Source: Chalara sp. BL73
Taxonomy: Eukaryota; Ascomycota; Leotiomycetes; Helotiales
Length of the DNA stretch: 64,000 nt
Assembly: GCA_918026815.1 (NCBI GenBank)
Contig: CAKJVC010000107.1
Location: 186,001-250,000 of the forward strand
Direction of reading: 5' to 3'
A program made the position numbers and the translations under genes. The notes under the pieces are model-generated. The model had not been told where the DNA came from. It made no database searches and saw nothing but the letters and a program-made list of their open reading frames with translations. This document shows, in pieces, positions 47,470-59,734 of the stretch (positions are counted from its first letter, which is position 1; every line of letters begins with the position of its first letter).

Positions 47470-48809
47470 CTATAGCACCTTAGTTGGCATAAGGCTTATT
47501 TTCCGTTCAGCTGAACTCGGCATGCTCTCTTCTAGCTTTTTATCCATTTCTAGGTGATTACGCTTATTTGTTCGGTACCAGAATATCCAAACTGTCAGCA
47601 CAATCAAGGTTAAAGGTATAGTCACTGCCCAATATACCCAAAATAATGGCGACACGACTGCTGCTTGGAAATCGAAAAAGCTGGTGCTAAGAACGGACTA
47701 TCCTTTATTAACTAGTTTAATAGCATAAATAATACAAGAAACTTACAGCTACAAAAGTACCTGGAACGAAGACTACGCCAAGTATTGAAATTGTTCTCAT
47801 GGCAGAACTTTCGTATTTGCTTGCCGCTGCAATTCGTCGAGATTCTGTTGCCACAAGATAATTGAGCTTGTTATCCTTTTGAGCAATAAAGCTGTAGAGC
47901 TGTCACTAGATTTTAGTCTTCACTTTCAATTTCTACTAAGATTCAACGCTCACTGCATTGATTTGAATGTCCAGCCTGCTAGTGGTGACTTGGTGGTACC
48001 TAGCTATCGCTTGAATTCTTCTTTGTTGGAATTTAAGTATTGACATGAGTTCCACTTGATTTTTGGTGGTATGTTCATGTTTACTCGGGATGGCTGCTCC
48101 ATAAACACTCATTGCTGACTCCAGGTCGTTTAATATCTCGAGATAGACTTTCGGCGTTCGTCTCACGAGCTGGGCGCTGGTTTCAACGATCTCCCTATTG
48201 AGGAAATCGAAATCAACGTTCCCATTGATGAAGGTGTACGGATTCGTACTCACTTGAACTCTATTTCGGAGTCCTAGAGTATCCTCGACCTTTCGTACCT
48301 CTTGTCGGATCGCTCGCTGCCGTTCTACGATGTGGTTTAATTCCTCGTGCATAATGATTGTGGGTAATAGGAATGGATTCCCGGCCTGTGAAACACAATC
48401 TTTCAAGCGCCGTAAGATTTGGACAGAGTTTCCCCTACCAGTTGATTTAAAGAATCCCACAGTCTCTCTAGAGCGCATATCATGAGAAAGATTTACAGTC
48501 CACTTCGAACTCGTAACCTTTGAATTACCCCGTTGCATCACAATCTCTATACAGCATATTAGAGTCTGAGAAGAAATTGGGGAACTGTTAATCACTGAAC
48601 ACGCCGCTAGTCCCACATGAGGACATATCAGTCCATACCACAAGTCCAGGGCACATTGCTAATTCAATGGCTTTGGGAGACAAGATCGACTTCCCTAATG
48701 CATCTGCCCAAGTCTCTTCAGGAAGTGTAAGGATATCTTTGTCAAATGCCTTAGGATGGATAGTCTCTTGGACTCTGAATAGGGTTAGTATCATGGTGGA
48801 AGCTGCCAT
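47470..48809 (-). CDS. CorA-like two-TM membrane protein (5' end unresolved)
   Basis: The 3' exons are clear: 47954-48565, 47747-47899 and 47470-47697, with a less certain exon from about 48638 to 48809. The body is a long charged helical region (IVERQRAIRQEVRKVEDTLG, VELMSILKFQQRRIQAIARY). Two C-terminal TMs follow, MRTISILGVVFVPGTFVAS and SPLFWVYWAVTIPLTLIVL, ending in a short Lys-rich tail. This helix-plus-two-TM plan is that of fungal CorA-like Mg2+ transporter-type proteins. The canonical GMN motif between the TMs is not present, and many fungal relatives lack it. Upstream fragments at 48830-49274 may be further 5' exons, but I could not join them, so the true start is unknown. Confidence 0.6.
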
Positions 48810-50428
48810 ATAATCACCTACAGTAACCTAAGGCAATCTGGCTTAATTGTATTCGCTGATGATTGAGGGGTAAACTGCTTCTAAACGTAGTTTCAATGAG
48901 AAGGCACCTCGGCCAGGAGTTCTGCTTCTGTCATACTTCCCGACGAATCCAATACCCTATTTCAGTCCTATTGAGCCTTCCTTCCAGTATAGAATCAGCG
49001 AGATTTGGGCTCTAAATTTCAACTTATATTAACCGGGGGGAATCAATGAGCTGATTGTTAAGGGGCGGTTTACCGAGAAGGCTGAGAGTTCAAGAAACGA
49101 AGTTGACTCGGCCACATATTTAGAGGATAATAGAAATTCCTTGGTGATTGACTCTTCCATAAAGCCGGTCTTTATGAAGAACTTGATTAAAATTAGGCGA
49201 CGAGGCTGTTTATATCTGCAAAGGCTTGGTGAGCTTGGGCTGCAGTACAAAGGGCAAAGGGCCTGGCTAGACAAGTGGGTAGCTTAGCAGGATATCATAA
49301 TCTTTCCAGTGCTAATTAGTAATATTAGGTAAAAGAGGGGGTTCCTCTTTCGTTGCCAGTTAAAAAGGATTTGTCCTTGTGTCGTTTCCCTCCGCCTAAT
49401 AGATATTCAAGCAGGAGCGAGCATCAGCCCGAGGCGCAACTTATCTCAAGGTTGTTAACTAGACTATTTGAATAAATCAGGTAGAGTAATTGCTTGGACA
49501 ATGATATGAAAGATGCAAGGTGGGTATCGGTGCTCATAGCTTTACACGTGATCTTATCGTGTCAAGCTGCTATTGGTAGAGCTTTACATTGTCTTACCAC
49601 CGCCGTTGTATTAATTTTTTAATCTAAGGGGTGGAATTTCCGGATGTTGGATTGTGCCCCTCCTCTTTCTGCACAATACATGCGCGTAAATAGAAATATT
49701 GGCCTGGGTTCGATCACCTCTTTGGATTTCAACTCCGTTTTACCTCTTTGACATTTTGAAGCACAACGAGGCTGGATATCTCTAGGAATTATATTCTGAG
49801 CTTTCAAGTTGATACTTTGAGGCGGAAACATCGACCCTCAGCAATCAAACGCCGTCACCCTTCAGATTCCAACCTGTAGACTCCGTCGGCCGCAAAAATC
49901 GACACCACTGATGAACCACGCACATGGAGAGAAAATAGAGTTTAAATTCGATTTGACGCCGGAAAACATAGGAAAATAGGGAAATGAAAGCAGTATTGAA
50001 GCCCGCTTAAACATTAGCAAGTTATACAAGGATTTTCAAACCCTATCGCAGCTAATGATATATCGCATCAAGCGACCAGTAGATTAGGGATGCCGGTCAA
50101 ATAGTAAAAGGTTTACGCAAGTAGCGCAGATTAATAGAATTTCAGAAGATGGAAGGTCGAATGTGTGACATGAGTTGTTATCATTCGTGATTAGATGGCT
50201 GCTGCAAGATCACTTAGCTTGTGGGTCGCGGCGGCCCACTTATAGAAACAGAATTGGTGGAACTTGACTAAAACATCTTCGCGACCTTTGCTATTGTGTA
50301 AGATTTTCCAAAAGAGATGTCAACAGAAGTCAATTCCAATGAGAGATGCCCAAAGCCATATTCTCCAAACATGAGCAGGAGAAATGATTGGATCGATCCT
50401 TCCTAACACTTATTTTAAACAAGTGGAA
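48810..50428. other. Intergenic or unresolved 5' exons, 1.6 kb
   Basis: Minus-strand frames at 48842-48970 and 49029-49274 (RRLILIKFFIKTGFMEESI, ESTSFLELSAFSVNRPLTI) look protein-like and may belong to the CorA-like gene. The part from 49300 to 50428 shows nothing I can support. Confidence 0.35.
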
Positions 50429-51399
50429 TCAACTGATGATTCCGAAAAACTTGAGCAGCAATTGCTCATTGACCGGTGCTATATGTCCAACCCCTTGCCC
50501 AAAAAATCCTTGGAGTTTTGTACCATCTCCGTATATTACTTGAGTATATTGAGAAGATGGAACTCCTGTAACGTTCTTGCTCCATGGCACATTTAGCACA
50601 GCTGACCACTGTTTGAGGGCTTCAACAGCAGTTTGAGGGCGTACTAAGGTATCTGCCAATCCATGGAATATCTGCAGGCGTGTTCGGCGGCCGGTGTACC
50701 CAGGGTATGAATTATAAACAAAATTAGCCCATTGCTCCGGGGTATGGGTTAGGCCCTGAGCACAAGTCTGATTAGGTGACATTGGGGTTGCACTGGGGGC
50801 TCCAGCAAAACATGCGTGTGCCACTCCTGAAAATGCAGAGCCAGCCTCGAATATGTCTGGATAAGATCCGGCAAGTACATTAGTCATCATAGCACCAGAA
50901 GACCCGCCCATAACATAAACACGTGCCGCATCGCCCTGGTATTTGTTGAGCGTATATTTCACCATGTTGACAATACCAAGTGCGTCTCCACCCTGATTAT
51001 GCGTCAAGCTGGCTGCACTCTGGACGTCCCAGCAGTTATTCATGTTAGGCGTGCTCGGATAAATAAGAATAAAGCCATTCTGGTCGGCGTAGGAAGGAAG
51101 CCGAGTGCCACTATACCACTGCTGAGCGTTTCCACCACAAGGGTGTAGCTTGGATATAGTCAGCTAATATTTCTAAAGGTATATGGAGCATGAAGAGAAC
51201 GTGCTAGCTAGTTAGCGAAAATTGCAAAACCCAGACCTACCGCTACAATAACAGCTGGCTTTGTAGCTAGCGTATCGGGGACATATATGTACATGTTAAT
51301 TCTGGTAGGATTGCCACCAAAGTCGGATACCGCCTGTAAACTAGCGCAGAAGCCGCTAGCAGCAAAAAGAGCCAGGGCGCCGAGGTACGGGAATTGCAT
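50429..51399 (-). CDS. Secreted CE1-type esterase (acetylxylan/feruloyl esterase, PHB-depolymerase fold)
   Basis: Two exons (51241-51399, 50429-51148) around a 92-nt intron give 292 aa. A signal peptide (FPYLGALALFAASGFCA) is followed by the esterase core: YVPDTLATKPAVIVALHPCGG with the oxyanion-hole segment, YADQNGFILIYPSTPN, NCWDVQS and the nucleophile elbow VMGGSSGAMMTN. The acid is in FHGLADTLV and the His in GVGHIAP. The full catalytic triad is present and the length is normal for this family, which lacks a carbohydrate-binding module here. It would deacetylate xylan or release ferulate from plant cell wall. This fits a saprotroph or plant-associated fungus. No damage seen. Confidence 0.93.
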
Positions 51400-52490
51400 G
51401 ATGAGAGAGATGTGTTGACACCTGATATGATTTTAAAGGGCGGTGGAGTTGGGGAAAGACGGATGTAGACCCCCGCCTGGAGTGCATTCTTGCTGATACT
51501 TATATCTTCGATTCAGGCCATGTCAAGAGAGGTGGTTTTAGGCTGAGATATGAATGAAGCTAAGTTCATGTAGCCATGACCTGTCGTCGGCTAAAAGTTT
51601 ATCTTTGTACAATCGATGTGGTGTTTGCGACGTAGATCCCTTGAATAACACGTCGAAGTAACTAACCTGATATGACATTTTGTTGTTCTCTACTTGGTCA
51701 AAAGCCACTTCAGGCCCTTATCCGACCCATATCCTATGGTCCATTCCCAATCAACGAAAAAATAAATCAATACAGGCAAAAGCGAGCAAATTTTAAGTTA
51801 GGAAAACATAGAATATCCTCAGAAACCAAGCTTCAAAGACTAAATAGTGGCGTAATTCAAAATCAGCCGTGATATTTAACCACTTGGCTGCCACACGTGT
51901 ACTACAACTAGGTGTAAACGTTAAGAAAACGTAATATACAATTTTGTTGTGAATTGACACTCTTAGGTTCAAATTATACTAAGATCAGAAGGACAGTATC
52001 ATTTTATTAAATCGTACTCCACCTTGGTTTTGTGGCCTCGGGAACGGTAAGCGGCAGTTTCCACCTCCGCTCTCCAGCCTCGGGAACCGTGAACGGCAGT
52101 TTCCACCCCTCCGCTCCTACTTCATAACTGATGAGGGGCAACAAAAGCTGCAGGGAAGCATTAGCCTATTTGATTGTAAGTCTTCCCTCGAGTTTCATGG
52201 AAATATAGGCATTAGAATGCCGTGGCTAACCTCAATAGCAAACTGTTTTTCCCCGTCTGAATGTCCATGACTTCTTAGAAAATTGAGCGCATAATTTCCG
52301 GGTGTTTGCTTGATCCAGCTGTTTCTCACTGTAAATTTTGAGTCCATAGCCGTCCACATTTTCTGGCGGAGATGAAAATCATAATTTCTATCCACCTCTT
52401 TCATGCGGAATCTCAAAGATATCAATATCATAATACGAAGGCTCTGGCTTATCATGATGCTATCCAAAACGAAGCTCATAATATTAGCTA
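51400..52490. other. Intergenic with a 42-bp tandem duplication
   Basis: Upstream of the esterase. A minus-strand frame at 52195-52521 (108 aa) has no recognised domain. The 42-bp duplication at 52035-52119 is listed separately. Confidence 0.4.
52035..52119 (+). repeat. 42-bp imperfect tandem duplication
   Basis: A unit beginning GCCTCGGGAACGGTAAGCGG at 52035 is repeated from 52077 with a few changes (ACCGTGAACGG). Both carry the block CGGCAGTTTCCACC. Two copies only. Confidence 0.75.
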
Positions 52491-53290
52491 TTGCTCCCAT
52501 TGACTTATCAGCAAACCCCATCCCCTTTCAAGCCAGCACCAGGAAATTTTCCGACTACCGGAAATGATGCATTTGCTGGCGGCATGTTCTCGAATTCTCT
52601 CTCCGAACTTGGGCCATGTCTAGGAGGCGCTGGCGCCACTAGACCCGAGCCACCAACGAGGACTGGACAAGTTACGTCTGGATCTGGACTATATCCAGCC
52701 CAAATAACCACGGATGTCGCACTTAGTGGCCACACAATTTGTGCGCCTAGATCAGCTCCAAGCATCACAATGCCGTTCATAGCTTTTGGAAATGGTACTC
52801 GCATGAAGAATAGAGCACAATATCGTAATTTTCTTACATAGATAACAAGTCATAGCAGCATTCTTCTAGCAGATGGAGCTCCTTTAAGCACGAGCTCGGC
52901 ACGGCCAACACTAAATGATATGAGGGATTCTATTGACTTTGCTATGGATGATAGAGTAGCAAAATACGACAACATGGACACAAACAATATATTAGCCATG
53001 GGACGTGACTGTGATAGACTTGGAGCGATGTCTGTTGCTTATCATAACACCAGGTTGAAGAAGATTATTATGCTAAATAGGACTACCGGCTACTTAATTC
53101 TGGACTGCCAGCATTCAAAGCAAGCTTAGGTACAGTCCATGGTAGTACGTTTAGTGGGTCTAATAGTGGTAAATTTGAGAAAGCTGTCACAACATACCTG
53201 CAATGGACTATTAGGGGTGATGCAGCATCAAAGATATCTGTCTGACGCCAGGCTTGCCTGGCAGTCTTGTTTCTGAAAAGTGGAATGTAA
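52491..53290 (+). pseudogene. Degenerate alpha/beta-hydrolase-like gene
   Basis: One plus frame reads through the landmarks of a fungal secreted alpha/beta-hydrolase family: YPAQITTDVALSGHTICAP, MPFIAFGNG, YRNFLT then TAG (52838-52840), ITSHSSILLADGAP, IDFAMDDRVAKYDNMDTNNI and AYHNTRLKKIIML. A second fragment in another frame supplies the C-terminal part (GTVHGSTFSGSNSGKFEK, YLQWTIRGDAAS). The segment between is missing. At the nucleophile elbow, where relatives have a G-x-S-C-G-G pattern, this copy reads GRDCDRLGAMS, so the catalytic Ser is gone. The stop, deletion, frame change and lost nucleophile make it a pseudogene. No signal peptide was found. Confidence 0.65.
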
Positions 53291-54198
53291 CATTAAAAAG
53301 TTGGTCTTGAGGGACATTGATAATGCTTTAATTATTATTTAGGGCAAAGTTAGATTATAATAGGAACAGTTGTAAGAATAATCTTTTTAAGTATATTGAT
53401 TTATATAATATAAGTGGAGTTCTTTTATTCACTATACAAGCATACCACATAACAAACCTAATAGCACATCTTGAAAGTTAAATGAAAAAAGAAGCATCAC
53501 TTTTTTTCCAAGTAAAAAACGATCTCCTGTATATTTTGTATGTGCACTCACGTCGGAAACATTTAACTCCGGAAAGAAGGTATATGGCTATGCCCCTTCA
53601 CAACAATTAATAGGCCTGCAGAATTTTAGTGTTAACCGGAAATTCGCCGTGGGAGCCAAGAAGTTTAATCCTTCCGAATGGCTCTCCACAATCTTCTCGA
53701 CTTTAAAGTGGTTTATTCCGCATTCCTCAAGCCCTCAACATGGGGACCCCGTTTTCGAAAAGCTATCTCAGCCTATTGGAAAGCAGAGTTTTTCCACGCT
53801 TGGCCACGAACACAAACTCGGAAAGACACCGAAAGCGCTTGAACAGCTTGGCAACTACGAAATAGCCAATGAAAATGTGGATCGGGACTAACCAGTGCAT
53901 ATACTTTTTTTCTTTTCTTTTTTAGATACCTTATTATCTAGGTTTTAATGATTCTGATCAACCGCGGACAAAACAGACTACCACGGGGAGATGCCTCGGA
54001 TGGCAGTCAAGATTCTTCAAATCTGACCTGATGATGAGCCATACCACATTAATCACTAATGTCAAATGCATATTTCCTCGCAACCTTCTAGACACCATAA
54101 AGATGGGCATATCTTGTTCAAGGACCGATTCTATCGGTCATCCCTCTGGCAAGTATTGTTGCATCACTTAGTCATTGCCCGTAACTAAAGATCTCAAC
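53291..54198. other. Intergenic, AT-rich, 0.9 kb
   Basis: AT-rich in its first half. A plus frame at 53610-53891 (EWLSTIFSTLKWFIPHSSS...) is protein-like but has no ATG and no partner exon, so it may be a remnant. The promoter of the lactonase gene must be at the right end. Confidence 0.4.
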
Positions 54199-55639
54199 AT
54201 GGCGGTCCACCACCTTCTCACCGGTTCTTATACGAATTCGAGCCTATTCCTCCTTGCCTTCGACACGATTGCCCGTTCGTTAACACTCAATGTGACTGTT
54301 CCTGGGTTTGGTCTGCATCAGTTTGTCACCTCTAATGCTGCTCGCGATCGTGTTTACGCCACCACCATGAGTGAACCGCCGCGGCTATTTTCGTGGGCTA
54401 TGACACCAGACTACAAATTTACGCATTTAAATACGGTGAACGTTAGTAAGTATATACCAACATGATGGTCTACCTCTAAAATCCCATGAGGAAGCCAAAT
54501 CTGACCGTTCGAGCCTCCTCATCATGTTATTTCTCGGGTGACGGCCGGTACGCCTTCAGCGCAGGCGGTCCAACCGCTCGAATCCACTCGTTGGATGATG
54601 GCGGTGGCATAAGTGAGCAGGTAGACGAGATGTTTTACGTTCCAAAGGAAGATATTGATAATGTGACCAAGACGCGCGCGGCTGTTGTAGGATGGGATTA
54701 CTATATTGTCCATCCAGCTGTATCTAACATGGAATCATTTAGCTCTACGGTGCTCATGGCTTTGACGTCAATATCAATAACAAAGGCTTCGTCCCACACC
54801 TGTAAGTCACGAGAACACCTTTGGCACGTCTCAGCTGAGTAAAAGTAGGGGATGGGATTCAATCTTCATGTACAACATTGCAGAAAACGGCACGGCTAAG
54901 TTGCTATCCATTAACTTGAGTCCCGAAACTGGCGATGGTCCTCGAAACGTCTTTCCCAGCAAAAATGGCAAATATCTCTATGTGGTATGCTACAATTCTT
55001 TATTGTTTGAAACAAGTTCTACAAGCTAACATGGTTACAAAGATCAATGAACACAGTAGGTTTAACAACCCAAGTTGTTAATTTTAAGCCTCTTAAAGCT
55101 CGTAGGTCAGTATCTTGACGTGTTCGAGATTGGTGAAACCCGACTAGATCACAAACAACGCGCGAGTGCAATTCCCAATGGTATGGTTTGCGAACGCTCT
55201 TCACGCAAGCTAGATATAGTACTAATCTCATAAATGAACAGAAATGCGTGGCAAGTACACCTACCGAAGCAATGCCGTTCAGCTCTCTCGCGACGGAAAA
55301 TACCTCTTCACCAGTACTCGTGGATGGAACAACACAGAAGCAAACGGCTGGGTTGCGGCTTTTCCCTTGAACGACCGCGGTCTTCTCGTTTCAGAAGAAG
55401 CCCTTACTTATTACAAGGCACCTCTTACACTTGGGTCTGCTGGTGGCCTTCGAGTTGCCCCCTGGGAGGATGAGACTAACTCTGATCCCAAGGGGCTGAC
55501 CGACTACATGTATTTGAGCGACACTTCAGAGGGGTATATGTACGTCTTGGGTTGGACACCTTCAAAACGCATGATACGCGAGCTCGCTGCATTGAAGTAC
55601 GATAATGCATCACCATACGAGGCTGTCTGGTTGGATTAA
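54199..55639 (+). CDS. Lactonase-fold enzyme, 3-carboxy-cis,cis-muconate cyclase-like
   Basis: Seven exons (54199-54445, 54514-54686, 54743-54801, 54849-54984, 55043-55055, 55106-55180, 55242-55639) give 1101 nt, 366 aa, with frame closure. The product is a seven-bladed beta-propeller of the fungal carboxymuconate cyclase / lactonase family: HHLLTGSYTNSSLFLLAFD, YFSGDGRYAFSAGGPTARI, YGAHGFDVNINNKGFVPHL, GDGPRNVFPSKNGKYLYVIN, LSRDGKYLFTSTRGW and the C-terminal LSDTSEGYMYVLGW. No signal peptide, so cytosolic. In the protocatechuate branch of the beta-ketoadipate pathway the enzyme lactonises 3-carboxymuconate. Exon 5 is a 13-nt microexon. The neighbouring permease and dienelactone hydrolase fit a catabolic role. 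Confidence 0.9.
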
Positions 55640-57072
55640 AGCAAGATCTAGCTATATGATTCATCACTCGATATTAAGAATATAGCTGTTAGGACCGTGT
55701 CAGGCTGGATTGCTTACAATCAGTCAAGGCCCATAAGGGAGGCCATGCGGCGTTATAATTAACATACGGCAAACTTTCCTTTCCTTTCAATTTTACTACA
55801 CGCTTAAGCTTTAATATTTCCCCTACAATGTGTGCTGTTCAATCGCTTTCAGCCTTCCGATTTGTATCAGCATTTTTAGGCAAACGATATCTAAAGGCTA
55901 TAGCACCAAACGAGTGTAATATAGCTTTCACAGTGACTGTAGCTGCTTCGAAATTATCCGTTGCTTCTATTCTCTATCTAATAACAGCGAAATCCTCATG
56001 TAACGATCGCTGTCGCATGCCTCCTGGGACGCGGAGCTCTCAGTTTCATGTGATCCATACACCCGCTCCATACTTAAACGCAATGCCACTTGCTACGTAA
56101 TTCTTGCACCATTTGAAATAATTGTCCATTGTAAGAGCCAATCTGGGTGTCAATGCGTCTTGATTGAGAAGGTTGCAACTCAAGGTTACAATTGATCTTC
56201 GTGCTCGGACTCATCAGCCCTACGTGCTAGATCATAGTAGAGCTGTAACAATTTTTATCCCAAGAACGTCCTAAGGGCGGCTCAGAGACTGGAACTCTGT
56301 GAGGATCCACAGAGTGCATGTCGACTGTCCTTTAGCTGGAGTCCATAAATGTAGTGAGATGCAGACTACTCCTCTACCCACAGTTTCCTTGTTACAATCA
56401 TTGTTAATTTCCCCCTTCGGTGGCCTCAGCTATCCTTCTCTTTTCGTACTGCAACCTTGCTAAGGAATATTGATCAATGTTTTAGTAAGAGGTTTGATGT
56501 ACTGCGCACATAGACGGGGCCGGTCTCACACAAACTAAGATTGCCGAAAAAAAATCATTTTTACTCACTTGAAGATGGTTGCATAGAAGTGTGTCGATCG
56601 TTTTACTATGCAACTCCACAAAAAGGGGATAATAAAGCCAGCTGCCTAGACCCCGCACAGGTCAGTTAGGGTGAGTAGCTCCTAGAAAGTGCTTTGAAAC
56701 CCTAGATTAGCCGTCCAAGTACAATACATATAACGTATTAAGTGTTAGTAAACCAGAGAGCCTTCCAAGTTCCTGATAAATTCAAAAGCCTAAATACAGA
56801 ATAGGCAAACCGCTCTTTGTGCGCACTTCTGGTCGGCAAACCACAGTGACGGCCCATGCAGCCTGGCATATGTACGATTGTCTTACAAGATCGTGCAAAT
56901 GCCCAAGATGATGGTTGTTTCGAGCCTAGACCTGCTTGTTAGGAATACCGCCCTGCTTATATTTGCAAAATATCAAGTTCTAATCAAACAATTCGTAACT
57001 TTTCAAGACACACACATGTCCGCATTTAGAAATTTCATTCTATCCTTTTCATTTGATTTTAAGTAATCAGTT
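55640..57072. other. Convergent intergenic region, 1.4 kb
   Basis: This lies between the stops of the lactonase and the permease. Short frames only, no domain. Confidence 0.45.
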
Positions 57073-59267
57073 TTAGAGGACATATCTGAAATTTTTGTTC
57101 TCAAATTCAGTTTGATCTCTCATTCCAGCTTCATTACTGTCCTCCTTGTTCGCGGGACCATATACCTTGTCTCGCCGTTTGTTGACGGTGAACATATAAG
57201 CTACGTATCAATGTTAGAATCTGCTATATATAGATTAAAAGCAGAGTTGAGCTTATTTCATACCAAGAAGCAGGAGGTGGCAACTAAGCTTAATAGAGTA
57301 TCCAACCAAAAGGCCAATAGTAGCGCCTTTGTAATATGGGGCCTGGGCTGGGTCCACGACGAAAGGGCCAGCAAAGTTGCCCCAGCAGTAAGCGGTACTA
57401 AGTATTCGTGTTAGTGGTAAGTAACACGACTATAGATCGAAAGATATATTTACAAAACTAGAGCACTTGCCAACGAGCGGTGGGTGAAGCCGCCCATGTT
57501 TGACGAGATCGTTGTTAGAGATACCGTAAATCCAACAGACTGTGAGTTGACTAGCCAAAAGGATGCAAGCCTGCCCCAGGTATTACTTCGAGGAAGGTAG
57601 GCCATACAGGCAGCTGATACTGTGCAAAGGCTATTCGCCACAGTGGCAGTAATTAAACGGGCTATTCGCCTTGGTTAGCTTGTGAACAGCAAAACCGAAA
57701 TGACAGTGACTAACAGTTTGGAACGTTCAAGATCACTGTACCGCCAATTAGTAGAGCAATAACCTGCACAGCATCTCCAACCGACTTGAGCTTAGTGGTC
57801 ATTGTTGCGTCGAAGCCCATGTCGCGAATTATAATGGTCGAGAAGGAGTTAACGACCCCATTCGGAATGGCACTAGAGCCCGGAATTAGCATTGAAATTC
57901 TTATCACGCCAAAGCAACTCGAAATAAAAGTTAGCGGGTCTGTGTGCATAAGACTCACGCTGCGAAAACGCTAATAAAGATGAGAATAGTCTTCGGGTCT
58001 GTGAAACCGGCAACAATTTGGCCTTTGTCGAAATGCTTGTTCTTGATACCAGTCTCATTGCCAGAGACTCGCTTAACGGCAATCAATCGCTCACGGTGAC
58101 TGAGGAAAATAGCATTGGATGGCGAGTCGGATAAAACAAACCATACGACCAAAGCCCAAAGTAAAGTAGCACCACCCAGCTTCTCATATTAGCTATGAGC
58201 AATATCAAACCCACATCTAGGTACATACAATGTAGAAGATAAGCTCCCAACGCTCTGGGTTCATGTCTGCGGGAAGATTCGAGATGCCCATAGCCATATA
58301 AGATCCAACCTAATCGTGGTTAAGTGACGGCTGCTACGCCTAATAACCTTGGAGAAACTTACAATACCCCCCCAGCCCAGAGAGGAATACCAAATGCATT
58401 GACGGAGAGGAATCTCCTGACGAGTGTACCAAAAGCCGGTCATTAAAGTTAAGCCTCTAGATACAAGAGCCAATTCGTTAGTTACCGCCCAGTTGAGTTC
58501 TAATATATGGAACTCACGGTGTGACTGCAGCCTCAAACATACCCATGAAGACTGTATGGGTAATTAGTAATGCTTCTGGTTTCAGACAATTATATACCCA
58601 CAACGAACAGCCACTATGTAAAGTTAGTTTAATCGATTTTCTGACAATCCACTGGTAGAGACATTGGAACCTACAGGCACTACTATAAGACCGAGCTTGG
58701 GTCATCACAACCACTGTCAGCCCCCAGAGCATGATACTGATTGCAAGAACCTTCTGGGCGGGAAATCGACCAATGAGCCAACCACAAGGATACTGGCCGA
58801 AGAAATAGCCAGCATAGAGCACTAGAAAGGTATCAACACTCTCTCACACATTTGTTTCGGACTTGTACTCGTGTTCGCACTTCAGGGTGATACTCACCAG
58901 CAGAAAGATAATTAAACTGCTTCCCTTTCAGGCCAAGAGCTTTCTGGTAACCAAATAGATTGGCATAGTTGAGGGATGTTCTGTCTACGAATTGTAATGC
59001 TTGTGTAATAAGGAAGATTGGAAGAATAGTGAGATCGAGTTTCCATCGAACTTTACTGATCTGGAGTGATGTTATAAGACAACTGATCGACCATGTTTAA
59101 AATATTCTCGCACACACCTCTTCGTCTGAAATCTCCAGCTCCATAGCCTCTAAGTATTCATCATAGCCAACAGCATTCTGTCGTTGAGTAGCATCCAACG
59201 CTTGGATGCTACTCTTTTGCCCAGCATAGTCGATCGCCTCAACGTTGGCCTTCGTTATGTCTGCCAT
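57073..59267 (-). CDS. Dal5-type MFS permease (anion:cation symporter), 12 exons
   Basis: Exons 59118-59267, 58898-59060, 58675-58821, 58602-58613, 58518-58551, 58363-58456, 58229-58309, 57959-58179, 57715-57872, 57454-57661, 57264-57397 and 57073-57200 sum to 1530 nt, 509 aa, with frame closure through all eleven introns. Family motifs are LTILPIFLITQALQFVDRT, LFGYQKALGLKGKQFNYLS, AGYFFGQYPCGWLIGRFPAQ, FMGMFEAAVTPGLTLMTGFW, WYTRQEIPLRQCIWYSSLGW, WVLSDSP-like FVLSDSPSNAIFL, and the typical C-terminal KNFRYVL end. Exon 4 is a 12-nt microexon (LAVR). Such permeases import allantoate, nicotinate, tartrate or other carboxylates with protons. It shares a 467-bp divergent promoter with the dienelactone hydrolase, so the pair is probably co-induced. 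Confidence 0.93.
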
Positions 59268-59734
59268 TCCTTGCTCGTCTGCTTTTCGTTGCTTGTTGCG
59301 TTTGTACTCTGTTGCGCGAAGATGAAATGGTTCGCAAGGTGCAAAGGGTTATACCAAATAATCTCTACCCACGTACCGGAACATGAGACCTTATTATTAT
59401 TCTTTATGTCCCCACAACCCCAGCGCTAGTCCATTTTTGCTGGGGACACGGGGCCCCAAAGTGGGGCCATTCTGGTCAATTTTGGTGTAATCTATCCTTC
59501 CACTTATTACTTATTGGAGACTGCAAAATTTCCGCGGTGATTACCCGCGGCGACGGAACGATGCGAAAACATCTCAGTCGTGATTGCTACCCACAATTAT
59601 CTATCAACAATAAATGATCATGTGATATGTCAAGCATTGTAGGCGACAGCATTTTAACAGTATATATGTAAAATTCCTTGAACCTCGTCGTAGGCCGTCT
59701 CCAGCCGTTGCCATCGACTGCAATCTACAGGATC
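59268..59734. promoter_or_regulatory. Divergent promoter with paired CCGCGG sites
   Basis: 467 bp between two outward-facing start codons. Two CCGCGG hexamers (59532-59537 and 59545-59550) are separated by 7 bp, and the second is followed by CGACGG. CGG triplets in such pairs are typical Zn2Cys6 binding sites. A 7-bp inverted repeat CCCCAGC/GCTGGGG (59418-59424, 59439-59445) and the palindrome GGGGCCCC (59450-59457) lie nearer the permease. TATATATG at 59661-59668 is a TATA candidate for the hydrolase, about 70 bp before its ATG. Confidence 0.5.

Noticed and set aside
53610..53891. 80-90 codon plus-strand frame
   Set aside because: Protein-like but without ATG, family match or partner exon. 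Kept only as a possible remnant.
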